Positions 15,494 through 24,393 of a stretch of DNA of 64,000 bases are shown here, one piece after another. The first letter of the stretch is position 1. Each line of letters starts with the position of its first letter. Source of the stretch: CAYMZZ01 sp047600605 (lineage in GTDB: Bacteria > Bacteroidota > Bacteroidia > Chitinophagales > Chitinophagaceae); assembly GCA_047600605.1 (NCBI GenBank), contig JASGKK010000001.1:434001-498000 (forward strand), written 5' to 3'. The notes under the pieces are model-generated. The model was not told the DNA's origin and ran no database searches. It saw nothing but the letters and a program-made list of their open reading frames with translations. Made by a program: the position numbers and the translations under genes.

Positions 15494-17997
15494 ACCAACT
15501 GTTCACGTACCTGCTCCAGGTAATACTGTCGTCGGGCTTGTTATATGGTTATTATCATCTCTTCCTTCGCAATAAGGAGTTTCATCAGTATAACCGCTTT
15601 TATCTTCTTTCTGCTACCCTGCTGAGTCTTTGTATCCCATTTCTGAATATACCCGTTTATTTTACCGAAGCACCGGCACAATCATCGGTGATGTTCAAAA
15701 CGCTGCTGACCCTTTCGGGTAGTGAATGGGATGCAGTACCCCTGGCAAATGGTTCTGCGCAGTCAACCTATACATTCGACTGGCAATGGCTGATAAAGAC
15801 CCTCTACACAACTATAGTAGTGGTGCTCCTGATCCGGTTTTTATCATCCATTATCAAGATTGGCCGTCTTATCGGAAAACATAAAATAGAGAAGCTGGAT
15901 CGTATCCGTTTTATGTCTACAGAAGAACCGGGTACTCCTTTTTCTTTTTTCAGCTGGCTTTTCTGGGATAAAGAAATTGATCTGCATACGACTAAAGGAG
16001 AACAGATTTTCCGGCACGAAGTATATCATATTCAGCAACGTCACAGCTGGGATGTAATGCTGATGGAAGTAGTACGCACCATTTGCTGGATCAATCCTTT
16101 TTTTCATCTCATGAAAAAGGAATTACGCATTATTCATGAGTTTCTGGCCGACCGGTTTGCTGTAGATGAGGAATCTAAATGGGATTATGCCGAATTGCTG
16201 CTTATGCAGGCGCTCGATAGTCAACAACGATTAGTAACGCCTTTTTTTCACAATCAAATCAAAAGACGTATAGCCATGATTACAAATCCACAAAAGACCA
16301 GTCACCGCTATTTGCGCAAGCTGCTGGTATTACCATTGGGAGCCCTGGTGCTCACCCTCTTTGCCTTCAAGTATAAAAACTCAACAGTGCAGGCGGAGCG
16401 CTGGGGAGCACCACTTACGGTGGTCATTGATGCCGGACATGGCGGAACGGATCACGGTTCGTTCAGCCCTGATAAGAAATTTTCAGAGGCACAATTGTCA
16501 CTCGCCATTGCGCAGAAGGTCGAGCAACTGGCAGGTGAGTATAACATCAAAGTGGTGATGACCCGCAGCGATGAAAGATTTCCCAACAATGCGGACAGTA
16601 AAGATGACGGTAACCGTCAGCGCCTGCTGATCAGCCAGGCACACAATCCTGATGCCTTTGTAGCCATTCACCTGAATACCTCGTCGGGTTCTGTATTTCA
16701 GCAAAAAAATGCCGGTGCAGAAGCATACATCGCCAGTCGCCGTACCGACAAATCCGGTCAGTTGCTGGCGGCCAGCCTGCTCGAAAGTATTGCATCCGTA
16801 CATACAGTATCTGCTGCTGTAAAAATGCGGACAGGCTCACCGATCTATGTACTCGACGAAAATACTGTACCGGCTGTGTTGCTGGAGTGTGGCTACATGA
16901 ACAATAAAGCGGATCTGACATTCTGCAGCGGGGAAGAAACCCAGGAAAAACTGGCCCGTCAGATATTGCAGGGACTGCGCAACTTCCATAACATGAAGGC
17001 TGTGGTAGAGCCGCTGTCAGAAAATGAACCAGCGGTTATTGCAGATACAATACCTGTAAGAGAGCAGGTAAAGGAAGTAAAGGTCACCGCCATTAAATCA
17101 ACGGCTCCTCAAAAAAGAGAGTCTATCAAAATCACACTTGCCGATAAGAAACCGCTGGTGGTGATTGATAATGTGATTCAGCTTTCAGAAGTAAGCCTGG
17201 ATACACTTAATCCAGACCGTATTAAGTCTATTACGGTGTTAAAAGATGAAGCTGCTGAACGCAAATATGGGGCGCAGGCCAAAGAAGGTGTGCTGGAAAT
17301 TAAAACAAAGCCGGCCCAGGAAGTCGTAATATCCGATCTGATCGAAAAGGTTAATTTGAAAGGATCTTCACTTTTGCTTCAAAAGGTAGAAGAGATACGG
17401 GCAGATAATGTGGAAATTAAAAAAATAATTGTTGATGGTTATGTTGTGTCCAGCGATCAGCCCAAAAAAGTAGCTGTTGAGGGAATTGTGGTGGAAGAGA
17501 CCAAACCGATAGAGCTTAAACTGGCTGCAACTAAAAAAGTGCTGGGTGAGGTTACTGTAACGGCCCGGTCAAAACCTGCCGTAGCAGAAAAAATCGCAGG
17601 CCTGCAATCAGTAACAGTAGAACAGCCGGTTGAGGAGCCTAAAAAAGTAGTACTCGATGAAGTAGTCGTGGTGGGCTATGCTAAAAAAGCAGAAGCACTG
17701 TCTGCGCCTAAAAAAGAAACGTTGCCGGCTACTTCAACGCTACCGGTCATTTATCCCAATCCTGCCAGCAGCAGAGTGACCCTGCAGCTGCCTGCAGATA
17801 ACCAGGCCAGCGAAGTACAGATCCGCCTCATGGATATGAATGGACGGACCATGGCTTTATTTCAGAAAATAAGTGTGCTGAAAGCAAGCAACACTGTTTT
17901 GATCGATGTTTCATCGCTCAAAACCGGACAATACATTATCCAGGTGACGGGTGCGGGATTGCAGAAAGCGCAGGCATATAAACTGATCAGAAACTGA
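15490..17997 (+). CDS. M56 (BlaR1-like) protease fused to peptidoglycan amidase, plug-like segment and T9SS tail
   Basis: The protein has 835 residues. Residues 1-295 are BlaR1-like: membrane helices at about 5-23, 36-55, 103-122 and 277-294, and the zincin HEVYH (176-180) with a likely third ligand at Glu217 (IHEFLADRFAVD). Residues 308-500 form an Amidase_3 domain with all expected residues: His317 (DAGHGG), Glu333, His394 (VAIHLNT) and Glu466 (LLECGYMNN). Residues 555-606 resemble the SusC/TonB plug (VVIDNVI, IKSITVLKDEAAERKYGA, GVLEIKTK). LDEVVVVGY (722-730) repeats a SusC plug signature. Residues 753-835 are a T9SS type A sorting domain (YPNPAS, MDMNG, LKTGQYIIQV). There is no penicillin-binding sensor. 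The 4-base overlap with the repressor ties it to that switch. Domain calls are strong; how a T9SS tail works on an inner-membrane protein is unknown. Confidence 0.92.
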   Translation: MNQLFTYLLQVILSSGLLYGYYHLFLRNKEFHQYNRFYLLSATLLSLCIPFLNIPVYFTEAPAQSSVMFKTLLTLSGSEWDAVPLANGSAQSTYTFDWQWLIKTLYTTIVVVLLIRFLSSIIKIGRLIGKHKIEKLDRIRFMSTEEPGTPFSFFSWLFWDKEIDLHTTKGEQIFRHEVYHIQQRHSWDVMLMEVVRTICWINPFFHLMKKELRIIHEFLADRFAVDEESKWDYAELLLMQALDSQQRLVTPFFHNQIKRRIAMITNPQKTSHRYLRKLLVLPLGALVLTLFAFKYKNSTVQAERWGAPLTVVIDAGHGGTDHGSFSPDKKFSEAQLSLAIAQKVEQLAGEYNIKVVMTRSDERFPNNADSKDDGNRQRLLISQAHNPDAFVAIHLNTSSGSVFQQKNAGAEAYIASRRTDKSGQLLAASLLESIASVHTVSAAVKMRTGSPIYVLDENTVPAVLLECGYMNNKADLTFCSGEETQEKLARQILQGLRNFHNMKAVVEPLSENEPAVIADTIPVREQVKEVKVTAIKSTAPQKRESIKITLADKKPLVVIDNVIQLSEVSLDTLNPDRIKSITVLKDEAAERKYGAQAKEGVLEIKTKPAQEVVISDLIEKVNLKGSSLLLQKVEEIRADNVEIKKIIVDGYVVSSDQPKKVAVEGIVVEETKPIELKLAATKKVLGEVTVTARSKPAVAEKIAGLQSVTVEQPVEEPKKVVLDEVVVVGYAKKAEALSAPKKETLPATSTLPVIYPNPASSRVTLQLPADNQASEVQIRLMDMNGRTMALFQKISVLKASNTVLIDVSSLKTGQYIIQVTGAGLQKAQAYKLIRN

Positions 17998-19176
17998 TCA
18001 GCCGGCGTAAATCAACTCGCTGCCAGAAGCGGTATGTACTACCAGCTCTTTTGCAGCAGCTGCCTCTACCCTGCCTATCACCCGGGCATCAATACCAAAT
18101 GATTTTGCAACGCTGATCAATGCATCAGCGTTGTTTTCATTTGTATAGATCTCCAGGCGCGTACCCATATTGAATACCTGGTACATTTCGCGGTCATCGG
18201 CTCCACTGGCCTGCTGTATAAGATTGAATATCGGCGGTGGCGTAAACAGATTGTCTTTTACAATGCGTACATTATCGGGTACATACTTCAGACATTTGGT
18301 CTGACCACCACCACTGCAATGCACCATTCCCATTACGCTGTCAAAATGCTGCTCGAGTATGGTTTTGATCACCGGAGCAAATGTGCGTGTGGGCGATAAG
18401 ATCAGTTTGCCGATAGGATGGCTCTGCTCATCAATAGTAAAAGGAGTGGTCATCTTGTAGGGACCGATATATACTACGGATGCATCGAGGCTGTTGTCAA
18501 AAGTTTCCGGAAACTGGGCAGCATATACTTTTACCAGCATATCATGCCGGGCACTGGTGAGGCCATTGCTGGCAATACCGCTGTTGTAAGCTGTTTCATA
18601 ATTGGCCTGTCCAAAACCGGCCAGTCCTACAATCACCTGCCCTGGAGCGATTTTCTCGTTGGTGATCAGCTTTTGTTTGGGCCAGCGGGCGGCCATAGTG
18701 CCATTGACGGCTATGGTGCGTACCACATCACCCACGTCGGCCGTTTCACCGCCCATATAGGCGATATTGATGCCATATTGTTTCAGATTATCAAACAGTT
18801 CCTGGCTGCCATTGATCACGGCTTCCAGCACTTCTGCGGGGATTACCTGTTTATTGCGGTCAATCGTTGAAGAAAAGAGCAATTGATCATAAATACCGAT
18901 ACAGAGCAGATCGTCGAGGTTCATCACAATGGCGTCCTGGGCTATTCCCTTCCATACCGAAAGGTCACCGGTTTCTTTCCAGTACAGGTAAGCCAGTATA
19001 CTTTTGGTACCGGCACCATCGGCATGCATCACATTCACCCACTGATCATCGCCACAAAGTACATCGGGGTAGATTTTACAAAACGCTTTGGGATAAAGTC
19101 CCTTGTCAAGTTTTTGGGTAGCGGCGTGCACTTCTTCCTTTTGTGCAGATACCCCTCTTTTGGCATACAGGCTCAT
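17998..19176 (-). CDS. purM: Phosphoribosylformylglycinamidine cyclo-ligase
   Basis: This 392-residue protein of the AIR-synthase family carries out the ATP-dependent ring closure making AIR in purine synthesis. Visible parts are the N-terminal dimer domain (VNVMHADGAGTKSILAYLYW; DAIVMNLDDLLCIG), the glycine-rich GGETADVGD, and the C-terminal domain (MVHCSGGGQTKCLKY, FNMGTRLEIY). The sequence is of the longer, diverged form common in Bacteroidota. Its stop codon abuts the stop of the M56 fusion with no base between, and no terminator separates them. A divergent promoter region is shared with ribF. Confidence 0.93.
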   Translation of the reverse strand: MSLYAKRGVSAQKEEVHAATQKLDKGLYPKAFCKIYPDVLCGDDQWVNVMHADGAGTKSILAYLYWKETGDLSVWKGIAQDAIVMNLDDLLCIGIYDQLLFSSTIDRNKQVIPAEVLEAVINGSQELFDNLKQYGINIAYMGGETADVGDVVRTIAVNGTMAARWPKQKLITNEKIAPGQVIVGLAGFGQANYETAYNSGIASNGLTSARHDMLVKVYAAQFPETFDNSLDASVVYIGPYKMTTPFTIDEQSHPIGKLILSPTRTFAPVIKTILEQHFDSVMGMVHCSGGGQTKCLKYVPDNVRIVKDNLFTPPPIFNLIQQASGADDREMYQVFNMGTRLEIYTNENNADALISVAKSFGIDARVIGRVEAAAAKELVVHTASGSELIYAG

Positions 19177-19192
19177 GATCTGAATTAAGGCG

Positions 19193-19239
19193 CAAAACTA
19201 ACCAATCGCGTTCCAACGAACAATTTTCAGTTAGTTTTG
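19193..19239. promoter_or_regulatory. Divergent promoter pair for purM and ribF
   Basis: TAGTTTTG occurs on both strands: on minus at 19200-19193 facing purM, and on plus at 19232-19239 facing ribF. Both match TAnnTTTG. The minus copy has ATTG 20 bases upstream as a partial -33. The two elements are only 31 bases apart, so the polymerase footprints should overlap. Confidence 0.5.
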
Positions 19240-19250
19240 CCGGAGAATTT

Positions 19251-20201
19251 ATGAAAGTACATACCGACCTGGACCGCCTGCCCGCCTTTAACAGGGCCGT
19301 TATCACTATCGGCACTTTTGACGGGGTACATCGCGGTCATCAACAGATACTCGATACGCTGAAACGTGAGGCCGCTGCCATCGGCGGCGAAACGGTGATC
19401 ATTACCTTTCACCCGCATCCCCGCAAAGTGGTGTCGTCTACCATACTGGGTGTAAGACTCATCAATACACTGGAGGAGAAGATCGGACTGCTGGCACAGA
19501 TGGGGATCGACCACCTGGTGGTGGTACCCTTTACCGATGCATTTGCCAACCAGGCTGCAGAAGATTATGTGGCCAGCTTCCTGGTCAGCCGGTTTAAACC
19601 GGCTTCTATTATCATTGGTTACGATCACCGGTTTGGCAGGGATCGTAAAGGTGATTATCTCCTGCTCGAAAAACTGGCCCCACAGTATGGTTATAAACTC
19701 CTGGAAATCCCCAAGCATGTACTGGATCAGATAGCGGTCAGTTCTACCCGCATAAGAGAAGACCTGCTCGATGGCCGCCTGGCAGAAGCAGAAAAATTGC
19801 TGGGGTATCCTTTTTTCTTCAGCGGTACGGTTGTGCATGGCGATAAACTGGGGCGTCAGCTGGGATATCCCACTGCCAATATCCGTGTCACCGACGAAGA
19901 AAAGATCATTCCCGGCAATGGTATCTATGCCGTGTACGCAGAATTGCCGGAGGATGCCGGCAGCGGGGCTGTACAGCCCCGGTTAAAGGGTATGATGAGC
20001 ATCGGGTTTCGCCCTACGGTAGATGGTTCAAAGCGGGTGATAGAAGTCAACCTGTTCGATTTTTCGGCAGAGATCTATGACCGCCAGCTGCGTGTACATG
20101 TTATACAATACCTGCGTCCCGAAGTCAAATTCGATTCGCTGGAAGCGCTGGTCAAACAAATTGATCAGGATAAAATAGACAGCCTGGCGATATTAAAATA
20201 A
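19251..20201 (+). CDS. ribF: Bifunctional riboflavin kinase / FAD synthetase
   Basis: This 316-residue protein makes FMN and then FAD from riboflavin in the cytoplasm. The N-terminal nucleotidyltransferase has GTFDGVHRGH (21-30), FHPHPRKV and GYDHRFGRDRKGD (123-135). The C-terminal kinase domain starts near GDKLGRQLGYPTAN (197-210) and includes the catalytic-site region around KRVIEVNLFDF. Length and order match the family. It is monocistronic with a terminator 25 bases downstream. Confidence 0.96.
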   Translation: MKVHTDLDRLPAFNRAVITIGTFDGVHRGHQQILDTLKREAAAIGGETVIITFHPHPRKVVSSTILGVRLINTLEEKIGLLAQMGIDHLVVVPFTDAFANQAAEDYVASFLVSRFKPASIIIGYDHRFGRDRKGDYLLLEKLAPQYGYKLLEIPKHVLDQIAVSSTRIREDLLDGRLAEAEKLLGYPFFFSGTVVHGDKLGRQLGYPTANIRVTDEEKIIPGNGIYAVYAELPEDAGSGAVQPRLKGMMSIGFRPTVDGSKRVIEVNLFDFSAEIYDRQLRVHVIQYLRPEVKFDSLEALVKQIDQDKIDSLAILK

Positions 20202-20222
20202 ACGGCTCACGGCCGGAGAAAT

Positions 20223-20258
20223 AAAAAAACCGCAGCGGATCGACCGGTGCGGTTTTTT
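20223..20258. terminator. Terminator between ribF and the converging lipoprotein gene
   Basis: AAAAAACCGCA pairs with TGCGGTTTTTT around a 13-base loop; the A/T tracts on both sides allow use in both directions. Confidence 0.85.
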
Positions 20259-20278
20259 ATTATTGTAAGGGAAGTGAG

Positions 20279-21037
20279 TTAGAATTCGATAATAAACTCC
20301 AGTGCTTTACCATCATCAAAGAAGTCTTCGGTAGATTCAGTGATGGTTACTTTTTTCTTATCATCTGACAGGACCGCATTTTTGCCGGTTACCTTTTTGG
20401 CGGGACGTGGCAGGTTGATCACGAGTTTGCTTTGCATAGGCATACCCTGACCGGAAATTTCCTTTAATGCCGCCATGCTTTCATCGTCGCCGACCTTAGC
20501 GTATTTTTCTGCGAGTAATTTCTTTTCGATCTTATTGGCAGAATAAGTAGTCGTGTAATAAGCTTCCATGCCACCACCTTCGGGCAGTTTCATGTCGTCC
20601 ATACCACCGCCTTTTCCTTCAGACATGATCTTTTGCATACCCTGCTCCAGGATGCGTGATGACAGCAGATCCATCTTGCCCAATTCATCAAGTTTGCTGA
20701 AAGGGATTTTTACATTAGCCATCATTTTCTCATCTCCCAGATTCATATTCATGGAAAAGCTGCCTTTGGCTGCCAGTTTACGTTCTTCGGCGGTAAGGCT
20801 GGGCAGGCTATCGGTCAGTTCTTTGAGGGCGATAGTTGTGTCCATGCTTTTGTCTTCCATTTTTTCCATCTTGCCGTCCTGATCAGCCATTTTGGCCAGG
20901 CCAATAAGTGAGCTGAAATCAGAGGTACTGCTATACTGGCCACTGCCATCGGCATTGATCGTTACTTCACGAGTGGTTTCACAACTGGTCAGCATCAACG
21001 TTCCAATTGCAGCCACAGCTAATAGAATTCGTTTCAT
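20279..21037 (-). CDS. Lipoprotein of unknown function
   Basis: The protein has 252 residues. The signal MKRILLAVAAIGTLMLTSC has lipobox LTSC with Cys19. The mature part begins ETTREVTINADGSGQYSST, a beta-rich opening seen in periplasmic lipoproteins that track tiny beta-sandwich folds, followed by an acidic helical region and a Gly/Met-rich loop (GKGGGMDDMKLPEGGGM). It ends in beta strands (DDKKKVTITES). I do not recognise a named family. It is transcribed toward ribF and sits downstream of holA on the same strand, 92 bases after it. Confidence 0.75.
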   Translation of the reverse strand: MKRILLAVAAIGTLMLTSCETTREVTINADGSGQYSSTSDFSSLIGLAKMADQDGKMEKMEDKSMDTTIALKELTDSLPSLTAEERKLAAKGSFSMNMNLGDEKMMANVKIPFSKLDELGKMDLLSSRILEQGMQKIMSEGKGGGMDDMKLPEGGGMEAYYTTTYSANKIEKKLLAEKYAKVGDDESMAALKEISGQGMPMQSKLVINLPRPAKKVTGKNAVLSDDKKKVTITESTEDFFDDGKALEFIIEF

Positions 21038-21129
21038 ACAAAATGTTTAATTGGCGGAAAGATGTGTTTTAGGTTAAATTAGTTGCAAGCCGGTCGGCTG
21101 TTGCTGGGCAAAGAACGGAATAATTCAGT

Positions 21130-22128
21130 TTATGCCACCATTTTACAAACCATTTCTTTGAGCAGTTCGGCATCCTCTACGCCGGCACTATTGACTCCCA
21201 CGCTTTTAAGATTATACTGATGCAATAAAAGCAGTATGCGTTCCACACCCTGGTAGTTGTAGGTGCGGGAAGCCTGCAGATAGTCTTTGGCAAAAAAAGG
21301 GTTAACCCCTATGGCTGCAGCAATTGCTTTTTCATCTCCCCCCCCTGCACCAAAAACCATAAAGACCTTGCTGAAAAAACCGTAGAGAGAAGGTAAGACC
21401 AGCTGAATGGGAGCTGCCTTGGGATTGGCAGCAAAGTATTGAATAATACGCAGGCTTTTAGCGAGATCACGACGGGCAAGGGCTGCCTGCAATTCAAATA
21501 CATTGTAATCCTTACTCACGCCTACAAAGGATTCAATATCTTCTTCGGTGATCGATTTACGTTGCCCCAGGTTGACAGAAATTTTTTCGATTTCATTTTC
21601 GAGACGGGTAAGATCATTGCCGATATGATCGACCAGCAAGGCTACACCTTTCGGTGAAATACTCAATCCATGCGCCTGCACCATCTGTTGTGTCCATTCC
21701 GGTAGCTGGTTGTCATAGATCTTTTTGGTGCTGATATAAACGGTTTTTTCTTTCAGCAGTTTGGCAAATTTGCTACGGCCGTCGACTTTTTTTTCTTTGT
21801 AGGCAACAACCAGTATGGTTGATGTAAGCGGTTTTTCGATATAGTTTTCCAGCTTTTCCACATCGCGCATGTGCTGCGCTTCCTTTAGTACCACTACGCG
21901 CCGTTCGCCAAACATGGGATACTGTTTACTGGCATTTACTACCTCTGTCCAGGAAGTATCACGGCCATAAAAAACAGAAAGATTAAATGATGCTTCACTT
22001 TCGGGCAGCAGATGATGTTCTGCATAATCCACCACTTTATCCAGGAAATATGTTTCTTCACCTTCAAGCCAGTAAACCGGTTTGAAGCTTCCTTTCTTCC
22101 ACTCTGCGATGATTTTTTCTACTGCCAT
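21130..22128 (-). CDS. holA: DNA polymerase III subunit delta
   Basis: This 332-residue protein is a clamp-loader subunit that opens the beta clamp. The N-terminal AAA+-like domain begins AEWKKGSFKPVYWLEGEETYFLDKVV, the usual HolA opening. It continues SFNLSVFYGRDTSW and RRVVVLKEAQHM. The middle region DHIGNDLTRLENEIEKI and the C-terminal collar region with AAAIGVNPFFAKDYLQASRTYN follow. No ATP-binding P-loop is expected and none is seen. Start and length agree with the family. Confidence 0.93.
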   Translation of the reverse strand: MAVEKIIAEWKKGSFKPVYWLEGEETYFLDKVVDYAEHHLLPESEASFNLSVFYGRDTSWTEVVNASKQYPMFGERRVVVLKEAQHMRDVEKLENYIEKPLTSTILVVAYKEKKVDGRSKFAKLLKEKTVYISTKKIYDNQLPEWTQQMVQAHGLSISPKGVALLVDHIGNDLTRLENEIEKISVNLGQRKSITEEDIESFVGVSKDYNVFELQAALARRDLAKSLRIIQYFAANPKAAPIQLVLPSLYGFFSKVFMVFGAGGGDEKAIAAAIGVNPFFAKDYLQASRTYNYQGVERILLLLHQYNLKSVGVNSAGVEDAELLKEMVCKMVA

Positions 22129-22322
22129 AAAGCGCTAAGATACAGGCTTTAGCCGGTAGTCAGGCCTAAGTTTTTGAACAGAGGAAAAGATGGTCAGAGA
22201 TTTTCTGGCACGGTTTTCGGAATTATCGGGTGCAAATGGATTTTCAGGCCGATTGCTAACCGGACGAAACGAAAAGCGAATCCATTGACAGTAAACCTAA
22301 AATTCATCTAAAACCCACTTGT

Positions 22323-23307
22323 ATGACAAACACAAATTATCCATCTGCCACTCCGCAGAATGAACCCAACCAGCCTCAGAAATCTGGTAATAAGAACCTC
22401 CTGATCGGTATTCTTGTTGCTGTATTGCTGGGCACATGGGGTTACCTGCTCTGGGATAAGAATAAATCCGGCGAGCAGGTGCAACTGGCACAGACCCAGT
22501 CTGAAAACTACATGTCTCAGCGCGATTCACTGAAATCAATGTTTGATGAGGCTCAATTGCGCCTCGATTCAATCACTGGTGCCAACAATAGCCTGCAAGG
22601 CGAAAAAAGCACGCTGCTGAAACAAATCGAATCAGACAAAGCACAGATCCGTCGTATCCTGAATGACAAGAATGCCACAGCTGCAGATCTTAAAAAAGCA
22701 CAGGAACTGATCGCTAACCTTAACAATCAGATTGGTAACCTCGAAGCAGAAGTTGCCCGTCTTACCGGCGAAAATCAGGAACTGAGTGCCAACAATCAGC
22801 AACTGTCTTCTGAAAAACAGGTACTGGAGCAAAATCTTCAGACTTCAGCTACTGAAAAAGAAGCCCTGGCCCAGACAGTGGACGTAGGCTTCTACTTTCA
22901 GCGCTGCCAACATTCAGATCACTCCTGTAGATGAAAGAAAGAATGGTAAAGAGAAAAATACTTCAAAGGCAAAACGTGTTGACAAACTGGTAGTATCCTT
23001 TGATGTAGAAAACCGTATTGCCCGCTCAGGTCCCGCTGATATGTATATCATGGTGACTGCTCCTGACGGTAAAGTAGTAGCTGACCCCAGCCTGGGTTCT
23101 GGTACACTGACTACCCGTGCAGATGGCGACAAACCCTTTACAACCAAAGTACCTATCGAATACGAACAAGGTACCCGTAAAGCGGTTCAGTTCCCCATCC
23201 GCCAGGAAGATTTCCAACGTGGAGATTACAAGATTGAAATTTATCATAATGGGTTCAAGATCGGTGAAGGTATCCGGACCCTCAAAAAAGGTGGTTTATT
23301 CGGTTAA
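22323..23307 (+). pseudogene. Coiled-coil membrane protein gene with a frameshift near 22887
   Basis: The first frame encodes 203 residues: a Pro/Gln-rich head, one membrane helix (about 25-44, LLIGILVAVLLGTWGYLLW) and a long coiled coil (about 55-185). It then runs out of frame after base 22886 and stops at 22934. The frame starting at 22888 continues with ASTFSAANIQITPVDERK and a C-terminal beta domain to 23307. That part aligns with the end of the downstream paralogue at 23452 (VFVASDIKLTAVNMRGS). Removing one base in the GTAGG at 22884-22888 restores one protein of about 327 residues. No slippery heptamer is present, so a real mutation or a sequence error is likelier than programmed shifting. 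Function is unknown. Confidence 0.8.
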
Positions 23308-23331
23308 AAGCAGTTGCATTACGTGCAACAC

Positions 23332-23364
23332 AGCCGTCTCGCTTTCCAGTGAGACGGCTTTTTT
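23332..23364 (+). terminator. Terminator between the two coiled-coil genes
   Basis: AGCCGTCTC pairs with GAGACGGCT around a 10-base loop, followed by a T-run. A smaller stem (GTTGCA/TGCAAC) sits just before it. Confidence 0.88.
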
Positions 23365-23451
23365 ATTGCCTGATTTTCAATATATTTATATAGTATAATT
23401 GGTAAAGAATTTGAATGTGATTATCTTTCGGCTGCTGACCCGTATACACCT

Positions 23452-24393
23452 ATGCGCGATATTAAACCTTTACTGCTCATCCTTCTTTCCATCGGCCTGG
23501 TTGGTACCTGGACCTATCATTTATATGATAAGACGATCTACAGCCAGCGGAGAACGGAAGTATTTGTAAGAGATTCTGCTGCCGTAGCCGATGCTATCCG
23601 CGATTCCTTGCAGAAGATTTACTCCGGTACTATTACGGACCTTGATAGCCGCCTTAGCGTGACCGGCGACAGCCTCTCCTATTCCCGTGCAAAAGCTGAT
23701 AGCCTGCAGCGTCGCCTCGAACACCGGCTGGCCGAGATCAACCGGCTGAAAGCAGAAATCAATGCTATTCTTAATAAAGGCAATGCATCGACCGGTGATA
23801 TGGCTATTGCCCGCAAAAAGATCGGTGAACTGCAGGAGCAGGTACAGCAACTGGAAACACAACAGGGATCAATGGAGACCGAAAAAAAATTACTGGCTCA
23901 GACCCTGGCCGACCTTACTCAGAATGCCGGCAAACTGGAGCAGAATATCCGGAAGCTCAACGATGAAAATGCAGCGTTGCAGGAAAAAATCGCACTTGCG
24001 GCCGTTTTTGTCGCCTCCGATATCAAACTGACCGCCGTAAATATGCGTGGTTCCCGCGAGACAGAGACCACGCAGTCAAAAAAAGCCGATAAGTTTGTTG
24101 TTTCTTTTGTACTTCAAAATCATTTGCAGGATTATCCCAACTCCGAAATAGCTATCGTGATCGTACAGCCCGACCGGCAGGTATTACAAAACCCCAATTG
24201 GGATTCGGGTAGCATGGATACCCAGGCCGGCCGGAAAAATTATACCCGCATGATCAGATTTGACTATTCAAAAGGCGAACAAAAAGCACTCACCTTCTCA
24301 CTCGATGTAGATGAATTTCAGAAAGGAAACTATCTCCTCGAAGTCTGGCACAAAGGCATGCTGATCGGGAAAACAGCGATGGGAATGAAATGA
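23452..24393 (+). CDS. Membrane-anchored coiled-coil protein (intact paralogue)
   Basis: The protein has 313 residues. An N-terminal membrane helix (about 6-24, LLLILLSIGLVGTWTYHLY) is followed by a heptad-rich coiled coil (about 70-185, KIGELQEQVQQLETQ) and a C-terminal beta-rich domain (about 190-313). It shares layout and sequence with the frameshifted gene upstream (GTWxYxLxDK after the helix; KADKFVVSF against RVDKLVVSF; FQKGNYLLEVWHKG against FQRGDYKIEIYHNG). The two are a tandem duplication. The architecture suggests a periplasmic rod with a small binding head. I do not recognise the family. Confidence 0.78.
   Translation: MRDIKPLLLILLSIGLVGTWTYHLYDKTIYSQRRTEVFVRDSAAVADAIRDSLQKIYSGTITDLDSRLSVTGDSLSYSRAKADSLQRRLEHRLAEINRLKAEINAILNKGNASTGDMAIARKKIGELQEQVQQLETQQGSMETEKKLLAQTLADLTQNAGKLEQNIRKLNDENAALQEKIALAAVFVASDIKLTAVNMRGSRETETTQSKKADKFVVSFVLQNHLQDYPNSEIAIVIVQPDRQVLQNPNWDSGSMDTQAGRKNYTRMIRFDYSKGEQKALTFSLDVDEFQKGNYLLEVWHKGMLIGKTAMGMK

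Noticed and set aside
15122..17997. A beta-lactam resistance (BlaI-BlaR1) system
   Set aside because: The M56 partner has no penicillin-binding sensor domain and no beta-lactamase gene is nearby; its C-terminal part is an amidase with plug-like and T9SS segments.
22870..22934. Programmed ribosomal frameshift in the first coiled-coil gene
   Set aside because: No slippery heptamer or stimulatory hairpin is visible, and the intact paralogue reads through in one frame.
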